This document shows, piece after piece, positions 1 to 5,359 of a stretch of DNA of 8,781 nucleotides. Location: NCBI GenBank assembly GCA_947446935.1, contig CANFIV010000041.1, forward strand, positions 1-8,781, written 5' to 3'. A program made the translations under genes and the position numbers. The stretch is from Sphingomonadaceae bacterium (GTDB lineage Bacteria > Pseudomonadota > Alphaproteobacteria > Sphingomonadales > Sphingomonadaceae). The notes under the pieces are model-generated. The model did no database searches, was not told the origin of the DNA, and saw only the letters and a list, made by a program, of their open reading frames with translations. Numbering within the stretch: the first letter of the stretch is position 1; each line of letters opens with the position of its first letter.

Positions 1-245
1 ACCGGCTCCTCCGCGCTCACGCCGAGCGCGGCGCGGGTGGCAGGCGATGGGGCTTCCTGAGCGGCGCGATCTGCCAGCGCGCGGATGGCGGCGGGCTTTG
101 CGATCCCGCGCGCGGCGCACCATGTGCCCAGCGCGGCGGTGGCGCTGTCGGTGGCGGCGAGAGTGCGTTCGAAGCGGCTGAGCGTGGGGGTGCAGGCGGA
201 GAGTGCCAGCGCGATGCCTGCGGCGAGTGCAGGCCGCAGGATCAG
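1..245 (-). CDS. putative lipoprotein of unknown function, N-terminal part (runs off the left edge)
   Basis: The minus strand carries an open frame of about 81 codons that continues past position 1. Almost every codon ends in G or C, as in the neighbouring real genes. The N-terminus has a hydrophobic stretch (RPALAAGIALALSAC) ending in the lipobox L-S-A-C, so signal peptidase II cleavage and lipidation of the Cys about 17 residues in are expected. The rest (LSRFERTLAATDSATAALG, then an Ala-rich helix-like stretch) is not recognised. No ATG or GTG lies in frame near the signal peptide. The closest candidate is CTG at 245-243, which overlaps the TGA of the upstream CinA-like gene as CTGA and follows a GGGGGG run. 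A longer option is TTG at 308-306 inside that gene. The overlap suggests co-transcription and coupled translation. That it is a gene is fairly sure; the exact start is not, and no function is claimed. Confidence 0.6.
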   Translation of the reverse strand, partial: MILRPALAAGIALALSACTPTLSRFERTLAATDSATAALGTWCAARGIAKPAAIRALADRAAQEAPSPATRAALGVSAEEP

Positions 246-1003
246 ATGCCCCCCGGCACCGAAGCGCGGCCCACAGCGGTCAGCCCGTCCACCAGCACTG
301 CGGCGCAAGCATCGAGCAGGGCCTGCTCGGTGGAGCGGATCACGAAGTTCGCGCCGACTTTGCCTTCGCGGAAGAACGGGTAGCTGCCGATCTGGCAGCC
401 CTCGTGCGCCTTCTCGGTCTCGCGCAGCAGGTCCGCCACTTCGCTTTCGGCGACCCAGCAGCCTACGGTGACCGAGAGCAGCGGCAAGCCGCCCTCCAGC
501 GTGCCGGTGAGCCCATCAAGCATCTGCGCGGTGATCCCCGGCACCCCGGCCATCAGGAACACATTGCCTGCCTTGATCCCCGGCGCGCCCGAAAGCCGGT
601 TGGGGATCAGGTCCGCACCCTCGGGCACGCGCGCCATGCGCAGCCGCGCCGGATTGATGCCGCCGCGCGAGGCGTAATAGTCGGTCAGCACCTGTTCGGC
701 GACGGGGTGGATGACCACCGGCACGCCCAGCGCCTCGGCCACCGCGTCCACGGTGATGTCATCATGCGTCGGCCCGATGCCGCCGGTGGTGAAGAGATAA
801 TCGTTGCGCGCCCGCAGCGCATTCACCGCCTCGATGATCGCGGCCATGTCATCCGGCACGACGCGCACTTCGCGCAGGCGAATGCCCTGCACCCCCAGCC
901 ACGTCGCGATCTGCGCAATGTTCTTGTCATGCGTGCGGCCAGACAGGATTTCGTCACCGACCACGACAAGCGCGGCGGTCCAGATGCGGGAGGTTTGGGT
1001 CAT
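242..1003 (-). CDS. CinA-like competence/damage-inducible protein A, MoCF (molybdopterin-binding) domain only
   Basis: This 253-residue protein belongs to the MoCF_biosynth/CinA N-terminal family. The N-terminal motif VGDEILSG is at residues 15-22, followed by R-T-H-D-K-N. The hallmark TTGGIGPTHDDIT is at 72-84 and contains the glycine-rich loop and aspartates that in family members contact a molybdopterin-like or nucleotide phosphate. Residues after about 175 form a short C-terminal extension; the PncC nicotinamide-mononucleotide deamidase domain of full-length CinA (about 400 residues) is absent. Single-domain versions of about 250 residues are common in alphaproteobacteria. The frame stays open upstream to ATG at 1138, but homology to the family begins at M-T-Q-T-S-R at 1003; the extra 45 residues are Cys/Pro-rich and come from the repeat-containing gap. 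Shine-Dalgarno similarity before the ATG is poor. The stop overlaps the putative start of the lipoprotein gene. The family is secure; the substrate is not known, and a role in competence should not be assumed. Confidence 0.9.
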   Translation of the reverse strand: MTQTSRIWTAALVVVGDEILSGRTHDKNIAQIATWLGVQGIRLREVRVVPDDMAAIIEAVNALRARNDYLFTTGGIGPTHDDITVDAVAEALGVPVVIHPVAEQVLTDYYASRGGINPARLRMARVPEGADLIPNRLSGAPGIKAGNVFLMAGVPGITAQMLDGLTGTLEGGLPLLSVTVGCWVAESEVADLLRETEKAHEGCQIGSYPFFREGKVGANFVIRSTEQALLDACAAVLVDGLTAVGRASVPGGI

Positions 1004-1039
1004 GGGCCGTTCGATAGCGCATTGGGTGAAGCGCGCAAT

Positions 1040-1061
1040 GGGGCTTTGGGGGGGGGTGGGG
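1040..1061 (+). other. potential G-quadruplex motif with a G9 run upstream of the CinA-like gene
   Basis: The plus strand reads G4, CTTT, G9, T, G4. G9 can be split as G4-G-G4, giving four runs of four guanines with loops of 4, 1 and 1 nt, the pattern of a very stable parallel quadruplex. It lies 37-58 nt before the start codon of the minus-strand CinA-like gene, so the G-rich strand is the template strand for that gene. The G9 homopolymer is also prone to slippage. The motif is visible directly; any regulatory role is inference. Confidence 0.5.
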
Positions 1062-1105
1062 CCCTCAGAGCAAATCGAGGCGGGAAAGGAAAGAGCCTCC
1101 GGTGG

Positions 1106-1125
1106 GCAAGGGCCACAGCCCTTGC
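1106..1125. repeat. perfect 8-bp inverted repeat with 4-nt loop in the divergent gap
   Basis: GCAAGGGC and GCCCTTGC flank the loop CACA, giving a perfect hairpin. It lies between the divergent starts of the CinA-like gene (1003, minus) and the DUF2971 gene (1198, plus). No T-run follows on either strand, so a rho-independent terminator is unlikely. It may be a remnant of a dispersed intergenic palindrome, since GC-rich alphaproteobacteria often carry such units, or a structured leader for either gene. Confidence 0.45.
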
Positions 1126-1197
1126 AACCCTGAATCATATCGAGAACGGAGCAGGATCGACTTGATTGTCAAAGCATCTCCGGTCAAAAATAGGGCC

Positions 1198-2145
1198 ATG
1201 ACGCAAGAAGAAATTCTGCAGCTTTTCGTACCGCACCTGCTCGAAAAACGGGTGGCATTGACGTCCGGGAAGCGTCTCGTTCATTACACAAGTGCAGAAT
1301 CAGCATATAAAATCATTGCTGGCCGCCAAATTTGGTTGCGCAACGCGCAAATGATGAATGATTATTCGGAAATAAGATACGGTCTTGATTGTATTATTCA
1401 GGCATGGGCTTCGCCTGCTGGGCGAGATTTACAAGCTTTGCTCAACCGATTGAAAGAAGGGTTAAGCGATGAATTAGCTGATCTATTTGATGGTCACACC
1501 GATGGCTTGAAGATTGGAACATTTATTGTTTCTCTGTCCGAGCACGAAGATGGTGAAGACCAATTCGGCCGATTATCCATGTGGCGTGCATACGGAGGTC
1601 AAACAGGGGTCGCCATTGTTCTCAACAACGCGGCGTTTGCGGGCAACACAGACGAGATGCGCGTCTTCTCAAACCCGGTTTTTTATCTGGATATTCCAAC
1701 ATTTGTGCAGTGGTTTGAAGGCTGGGCACGGCCGATAATCGCCGCCGAAAAGAAGTTGCACGAGATCGGTCCAGATCAAGTGCGCAACTTGCTTTTCATG
1801 ATATTCCGTTCATTCGCGCTTTGCACGAAGCATCCAGCCTTTTCGGAGGAGAAGGAATGGCGGGTGTTCTATTCGCCCGTTCACGAGGGAAATTCTGAGT
1901 GGATCGAGACGGCCGTAGAGATTGTGAACGGTGTGCCTCAGCATCTCATGAAGCTTCATCTGAAAGACAACCCTGAGCGGGGAATAACTGGTGTGGCACC
2001 CGCAAGCTTGCTAAATCGCGTTATTATAGGCCCCTGTGAGTATCCCATCCAAGTAAGGGCAGCTATTGCTGCTGCAATGACTGAAGTCGGAATCGAGAAT
2101 CCGCTGGAAATGATGTGGATGTCCTTGATCCCTTACCGCCATTGA
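1198..2145 (+). CDS. DUF2971 domain protein, function unknown, possible defence gene
   Basis: This 315-residue protein matches the DUF2971 pattern in order: LVHYTSAESAYKII (27-40, with H29-Y30-T31), LRNAQMMNDYSE (47-58), SLSE (112-115), LSMWRAYG (126-133) followed by GVAIVLN, and KHPAFSEEKEWRVFY (211-225). No signal peptide or membrane segment is seen, so it is probably cytosolic. The family's biochemistry is not established. The N-terminal H-Y-T...N-D...E pattern and the late E-E-K-E-W-R resemble ADP-ribosyltransferase-type and AbiGi-like proteins, but this is inference from motifs only. Base composition is unlike the neighbours: many TTA, ATA, AAT and AGA codons, and a sampled 60-nt stretch is about 48% GC versus about 62% in a stretch of the monooxygenase. 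This suggests horizontal acquisition. The start was chosen as the ATG just before the domain, though AGGG sits only 2 nt from it. An in-frame TTG at 1162, preceded by GCAGGA at a better spacing, would add 12 residues. It converges on the toxin-antitoxin operon with a 76-nt gap. Confidence 0.85.
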   Translation: MTQEEILQLFVPHLLEKRVALTSGKRLVHYTSAESAYKIIAGRQIWLRNAQMMNDYSEIRYGLDCIIQAWASPAGRDLQALLNRLKEGLSDELADLFDGHTDGLKIGTFIVSLSEHEDGEDQFGRLSMWRAYGGQTGVAIVLNNAAFAGNTDEMRVFSNPVFYLDIPTFVQWFEGWARPIIAAEKKLHEIGPDQVRNLLFMIFRSFALCTKHPAFSEEKEWRVFYSPVHEGNSEWIETAVEIVNGVPQHLMKLHLKDNPERGITGVAPASLLNRVIIGPCEYPIQVRAAIAAAMTEVGIENPLEMMWMSLIPYRH

Positions 2146-2221
2146 ACGCCCTCTGCATCTTGGTAACGCATTAGGGCTAGGATGAATTCAAATTTAGCGA
2201 TCGGTGTTCGGTGAATTTATT

Positions 2222-2545
2222 TCAATCAGGGTTAGCCTCCCCCAGCCCCATCAGAGTAAACGCCCCAGTGCCGGGCAGGTCGATGCGCAGTTCCAGCGTG
2301 CCGCCGGCCGCTTCCACGAACCGGCGGAGGGTGGAGAGGTAGAGGTCGGTCTGACGCTCGATCTTGAGCACCGAGGGTTGTTTGATCCCGAGACTTTGGG
2401 CGATCTGCTCTTGGCTGCGCTGCGTCAGCTGGCGCAGGGCCTTGAGTCCCTCGATTTCCGCCAGCATTCCGGCAGCGCGTGTCTTGATGCGGGCCTGCCG
2501 TTCGGGCGGGAGGGCCGCCATGATCTCGTCGTGCGTGCGTGCCAT
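2222..2545 (-). CDS. XRE-family antitoxin (HigA-like) of a type II toxin-antitoxin pair
   Basis: This 107-residue protein has an Arg/Ala-rich helical N-terminus (residues 1-38) and then a helix-turn-helix: TQRSQEQIAQSLGIKQPSV (41-59) followed by KIERQTDLYLSTLRRFVEAAGG (61-82 region). The pattern SQEQIAQ-LGI-QPSV-KIE is that of lambda-repressor/XRE-type DNA-binding domains, and the 'YLSTLRRFVEAAGGTLEL' tail is typical of antitoxins paired with Gp49/HigB toxins. In such pairs the antitoxin binds and neutralises the toxin and represses the operon. The start at 2545 was chosen because the family begins at M-A-R-T-H and because it lies 2 nt after the toxin stop, which implies coupled translation; the frame stays open further upstream but overlaps the toxin gene. 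It is the second gene of the operon. The predicted target is the pair of dyads at 2913-2953. The family assignment is strong; activity is inferred. Confidence 0.9.
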   Translation of the reverse strand: MARTHDEIMAALPPERQARIKTRAAGMLAEIEGLKALRQLTQRSQEQIAQSLGIKQPSVLKIERQTDLYLSTLRRFVEAAGGTLELRIDLPGTGAFTLMGLGEANPD

Positions 2546-2547
2546 CG

Positions 2548-2904
2548 TCACTTGCCTTTCAATGTCTCGAGATGCTCTGCAAACCGGGCATCGGCCCTTG
2601 CGATCAGGCCCTTGTAGAACCGGCGCTGGGCCACGCCGCTCTTGTCTCCCGCCACGAGGATGATGGCCTGCCGCTCCGGATCGAAAGCGAAGGCAACCCG
2701 CCAAACCCCGCCATCGGCTCGGAACCGCAATTCCTTCATGTTGGCGTACCTTGAGCCAGTCAGCGTGTCGGCATGTGGTCGACCAAGCGAAGGGCCGAGT
2801 TCGGTCAGCACTTCAGCCATCATCAGCAGGCCATCCTGCACATCTTCCGCCAGTGCCGCCATCTCCGGCAGAAAGGCATCGTGGTAGAGAACGGTCCATG
2901 CCAT
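2548..2904 (-). CDS. HigB/RelE-superfamily toxin, phage Gp49-like family
   Basis: This 118-residue basic protein is full length for the Gp49-like (RelE/HigB superfamily) toxins. Diagnostic stretches are ELGPSLGRPHADTLTGS (35-51), ANMKELRF (54-61), WRVAFAFDPERQAIIL (68-83), GDKSG (86-90) and the C-terminal RRFYKGLIARAD (94-105). Relatives cleave mRNA at the ribosome; the basic residues K57, R60, R69, R78 and K88 are candidates for RNA contact, by analogy. It is the first gene of the operon, toxin before antitoxin as in higBA and opposite to relBE. The start codon has no Shine-Dalgarno sequence. The predicted -10 element ends only 5 nt upstream of the ATG, so the mRNA is probably leaderless. 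Reading frame and key motifs look intact, so an active toxin is plausible. Its GC-rich codon use resembles the host genome, unlike the adjacent DUF2971 gene. Confidence 0.9.
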   Translation of the reverse strand: MAWTVLYHDAFLPEMAALAEDVQDGLLMMAEVLTELGPSLGRPHADTLTGSRYANMKELRFRADGGVWRVAFAFDPERQAIILVAGDKSGVAQRRFYKGLIARADARFAEHLETLKGK

Positions 2905-2909
2905 GAGGT

Positions 2910-2938
2910 GCTATAGCTTGAGGGCTATGAATTGTCCA
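2910..2938 (-). promoter_or_regulatory. predicted sigma70-type promoter of the toxin-antitoxin operon
   Basis: Read on the minus strand, TGGACA (2938-2933, 5 of 6 matches to TTGACA) is followed after exactly 17 nt by TATAGC (2915-2910, 4 of 6 matches to TATAAT). Only ACCTC separates TATAGC from the toxin ATG, which places transcription initiation at or next to the start codon. This agrees with the lack of a ribosome binding site. Confidence 0.55.
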
Positions 2939-2953
2939 TAGCTTTCAGGCTAT
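2913..2953. promoter_or_regulatory. double-dyad operator over the toxin-antitoxin promoter
   Basis: Two 16-bp sites, ATAGCTTGAGGGCTAT (2913-2928) and ATAGCTTTCAGGCTAT (2938-2953), each have perfect 5-bp inverted arms (ATAGC/GCTAT) around a 6-nt core. They share 13 of 16 bases, with consensus ATAGCTTNNNGGCTAT. Their centres are 25 bp apart. The first overlaps the predicted -10 and spacer; the second starts at the last base of the -35. Paired dyads placed over a promoter are the classic layout for binding by an XRE antitoxin or toxin-antitoxin complex, so autoregulation is inferred. Confidence 0.7.
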
Positions 2954-3322
2954 ATCGGGAAAGTGCAAGTCACAAACTCCTTTCCGGCACGCCCTGTTTC
3001 CGCTGCATGGGAGGCAAGCGGGATTTTGGCAGCTTGTTGCAGTGACCAGTGGGGAAAGGTGCCGAAGGTCCGGGTGAGGGGTTTTCTTTCAGGACCGTGT
3101 CAAGCTCCTACCCCTCCGTCAGTGCTTCGCGCTGCCACCTCCCCATTTGGGCTGCGCCAAAATGGGGAGGGTTTGGGATGAAAGGGTGGTGGCACTTGCC
3201 ATCTTGGTGCGAAGCCGCTTCACTGCGCTCGGGTTGGGTCTGCCATGCACACGCCTTTGGGATGGGTGCCGCCAAGCACGATCCGGTGTCTCTGAACCGA
3301 TCACGCCCGAAAGTTCCTGCTC
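2954..3322. other. non-coding stretch between the toxin-antitoxin promoter and the receptor gene
   Basis: About 370 nt without a convincing gene. Short open frames exist on both strands but have no start signals, no coding-like codon use and no recognisable motifs. The stretch holds the palindrome at 3138-3170. Just before it is a pyrimidine-rich segment, CTACCCCTCCGTCAGTGCTT (3106-3125), then CGCGCTGCCACCTCCCC; AGTGCTTCGCGCT in it can form a small hairpin. This arrangement resembles dispersed intergenic palindromic units of sphingomonads (recalled, not checked). No convincing receptor promoter was found. Confidence 0.4.
3138..3170. repeat. long palindrome, probable dispersed intergenic repeat unit
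   Basis: CCTCCCCATTT (3138-3148) is perfectly complementary to AAATGGGGAGG (3160-3170). The stem is extended by GG/CC (3149-3150 with 3157-3158) around a GCTGCG loop, with one bulged A. No T-run follows on either strand, so it is not a typical rho-independent terminator. It lies in the gap between divergent units, which is where REP-like elements accumulate. Confidence 0.65.
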
Positions 3323-5284
3323 TTGGCCCGAATTCTGCCCCTGCGCCGGTATCGATGCTTTTCGCGGCGGGCGTGGCTCGTGATCGCCGCTGCGGGGCTG
3401 GCTGATGGCGAAGCGGCTTTCGCCCAGCGGGTGGATGACAATGCGATCGCCAACGCCAGCGATGCATTCGGGCAGGCGATCGGCAACGAGAAGGTCGGGC
3501 TCTACACGGTGGACGATGTGCGCGGGTTCAATCCGGTCGATGCCGGAAACACGCGGATCGAAGATCTCTACTTCGCGCCTGTGGACCGGTTGCCGAACCG
3601 GCTTATTCGCGGCAGCAAGGTTCATGTCGGCATTTCGGCGCAAGGGTATCCGTTCCCAGCGCCGACCGGGATCGTCGACTACGACCTTTCGGCGAGCAGC
3701 GATGCCGACCAGCTGACGATCAGCGCAGAGCGGGGGCAGTTCGGCTCTCAGGTGCTCAGCGTGGATGCGCTGCAGCCGCTGGACGATCACCTCAAGGCCT
3801 ATCTTGGCGGCACGCTGCGCCGGCAGAAGCGGCATGAGGGTGGCGATTTTAAGGGCTATGTTGTCACGGGAGGCTTGACGTGGAGGCCCTATGCCGGTGC
3901 CAGCGCGACTGTCTTCTACTCGCGAAACCGCGCCTATGATGACGAGACGGCGCCCTCGATCTTTCCCGGCGGGGATTACCTGCCGCCCAAGATCACGCGC
4001 CGCGCGATGATCGGCCAAACGTGGAGCAAGCGCGACAATCTGCAGGAGCTGGCTGGTATCGTGGCCCGGCTGCCCTTTGGCTCATGGCAACTCGAGGCGG
4101 GACTGTTTCACGCCGAGCGCCGGATAGATGCCAATTTCACCGACCTGTTTGCCAACATGCGGCCCGATGGCACAACGGCCAATCGAACGATTCTGGCCGA
4201 CGCGAACAATCTCGACCGGACGCTTTCGGGCGAGGCGCGGCTGACACGCACGTTCGGCACCAGCGCGCTGGCGCACCGGCTGATTGTCAGCTTTCGCGGT
4301 AAGAGCGGCAAGCGGCGGTTCGGCGGGGTGCAGTCGATCGCGCTGGGCGAGAGCAGCCTCAACTTTGCCGACGAGCGGCCACGGCCGACCTTCGCGTTCG
4401 GGCCGGACGATACGGACAAATCGGGGCAAGCTACACTTGGCCTTGGTTATACGATGACGGCGGCGGGCCGTTTTCTGCTCGATCTCGGCATTTCGAGTTC
4501 GCGCTACCGGAAAACCATAACGTTTACCTCGGCCGGCCTTGTGACCTCGGTGCGGGACAGGCCTGTGACCGGCAGTGTGACCGGGTCGGTCAACCTGTCG
4601 CGTGCGCTTTCGCTCTATGGCGGGCACGTGCGCGGCTTTGAGGAAGTGGCAGTGGCACCGGCCAATGCGGCCAACCGGGGCGCGGTGCCGCCGGCTATAC
4701 ACACACAGCAGACCGATCTTGGCCTGCGCTATACGATAACCCCGGCGCTGAGTCTGGTGATGGGCGTGTTCCAGATCCGCAAGCCTTACTACAACCTTGA
4801 TGATCAGGCGAATTACCGTGAGCTGGGCACCTCATCGAACCGGGGGCTGGAAGCCTCGCTGACAGGCACGCTCCGGCCGGGGCTCAGCCTGGTGCTCGGC
4901 AACGTGCTGCTGGATTCGCGCATCAGCGGCGAACTGGTCGACAGCGGCCGCATCGGCCCGCGCCCGATCGGCAGCATCCGGCGGCGCAGCATCGCCAATA
5001 TCGACTGGCGGCTTGGCGGTGGCAAAAGCCCGTTGTCGCTGGATTTCGCCGCTGAATCCCTGTCTGCGCGGGTCGGCAATGCCAGCAACCGGCTTTCGGC
5101 CCCGGCGCGCAAGACGTTCGATCTCGGCGCGCGGTATCGCTTCAATGTCGCTGCGGTTCGCGCGCTGCTGCGCGTGCAAGTGGCCAATGTGCTGGATGAC
5201 TATGGCTGGCAGGTCGCCACCAATGGCGCGTTCCAGTATTCTGTGGGCAGACGGTTTCTCGCCGAATTGCGGGTCGACATCTAG
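3323..5284 (+). CDS. TonB-dependent outer-membrane receptor, siderophore-receptor type
   Basis: The 653-residue product looks like an outer-membrane beta-barrel with a plug domain. The N-terminus reads as a signal peptide: an Arg-rich region (RRYRCFSRRAW, 8-18), a hydrophobic core (LVIAAAGL, 19-26) and probable cleavage after A-F-A34. The plug has VGLYTVDDVRGFNP (58-71), AGNTRIEDLYF (74-84) and FPAPTGIVDYDL (111-122), all typical of TonB receptor plugs. The remainder alternates polar and aromatic residues as in barrel strands, up to FQYSVGRRFLAELRVDI. It is shorter than many receptors (700-800 residues), has no obvious TonB box, and ends in Ile instead of the usual Phe/Trp. There is no ATG or GTG near the signal peptide and an in-frame TGA lies at 3293-3295, so TTG at 3323 (or CTG at 3317) is the likely start. 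No good Shine-Dalgarno precedes it. Import of an iron chelate or another large ligand, powered by TonB-ExbB-ExbD, is the family role; the ligand is unknown. SRRAWL also resembles a Tat motif, discussed as a finding. Confidence 0.85.
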   Translation: MARILPLRRYRCFSRRAWLVIAAAGLADGEAAFAQRVDDNAIANASDAFGQAIGNEKVGLYTVDDVRGFNPVDAGNTRIEDLYFAPVDRLPNRLIRGSKVHVGISAQGYPFPAPTGIVDYDLSASSDADQLTISAERGQFGSQVLSVDALQPLDDHLKAYLGGTLRRQKRHEGGDFKGYVVTGGLTWRPYAGASATVFYSRNRAYDDETAPSIFPGGDYLPPKITRRAMIGQTWSKRDNLQELAGIVARLPFGSWQLEAGLFHAERRIDANFTDLFANMRPDGTTANRTILADANNLDRTLSGEARLTRTFGTSALAHRLIVSFRGKSGKRRFGGVQSIALGESSLNFADERPRPTFAFGPDDTDKSGQATLGLGYTMTAAGRFLLDLGISSSRYRKTITFTSAGLVTSVRDRPVTGSVTGSVNLSRALSLYGGHVRGFEEVAVAPANAANRGAVPPAIHTQQTDLGLRYTITPALSLVMGVFQIRKPYYNLDDQANYRELGTSSNRGLEASLTGTLRPGLSLVLGNVLLDSRISGELVDSGRIGPRPIGSIRRRSIANIDWRLGGGKSPLSLDFAAESLSARVGNASNRLSAPARKTFDLGARYRFNVAAVRALLRVQVANVLDDYGWQVATNGAFQYSVGRRFLAELRVDI

Positions 5285-5307
5285 CGGCGCAGGTTTCCCT
5301 CCGCGCG

Positions 5308-5356
5308 GGGGGCTTGCTTGTGGCCCCCTCTACCAACCCACTCCCCTGAAGGGGAG
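5308..5356. terminator. paired hairpins between convergent genes, likely bidirectional terminator or repeat
   Basis: Two hairpins lie in the 75-nt gap between the stop codons of the receptor gene and the monooxygenase gene. The first pairs GGGGGC (5308-5313) with GCCCCC (5323-5328) across a 9-nt loop. The second pairs CTCCCC (5341-5346) with GGGGAG (5351-5356) across TGAA and lies 3 nt past the monooxygenase stop. Neither is followed by a strong T-run, so termination efficiency is uncertain. The second resembles short CTCCCC palindromes common in sphingomonad intergenic DNA (recalled, not checked). Confidence 0.45.
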
Positions 5357-5359
5357 AGG

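Noticed and set aside
203..1165. 320-codon plus-strand open frame opposite the CinA-like gene
   Set aside because: It is the antisense shadow of a gene with strong GC at third positions; the product is His/Arg-rich and low complexity, with no motifs, while the minus strand has clear MoCF signatures.
1162..1191. Possible DUF2971 promoter (TTGATT followed by AAAAAT)
   Set aside because: The -10 match is poor, the elements lie too close to the start codon, and the same TTG is a candidate start codon; not strong enough to annotate.
2146..2221. Terminator between the convergent DUF2971 and antitoxin genes
   Set aside because: The best stem (GCTA...TAGC near 2173-2199) has four Watson-Crick pairs plus wobbles and a large loop, with no T-run.
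2963..3467. Short open frames on both strands between the toxin gene and the receptor gene
   Set aside because: They run through palindromic repeat DNA, have no ribosome sites or conserved motifs, and overlap one another.
3119..4018. 299-codon minus-strand open frame opposite the receptor
   Set aside because: The product is Arg/Pro-rich and antisense to conserved plug motifs; no start signal is seen.
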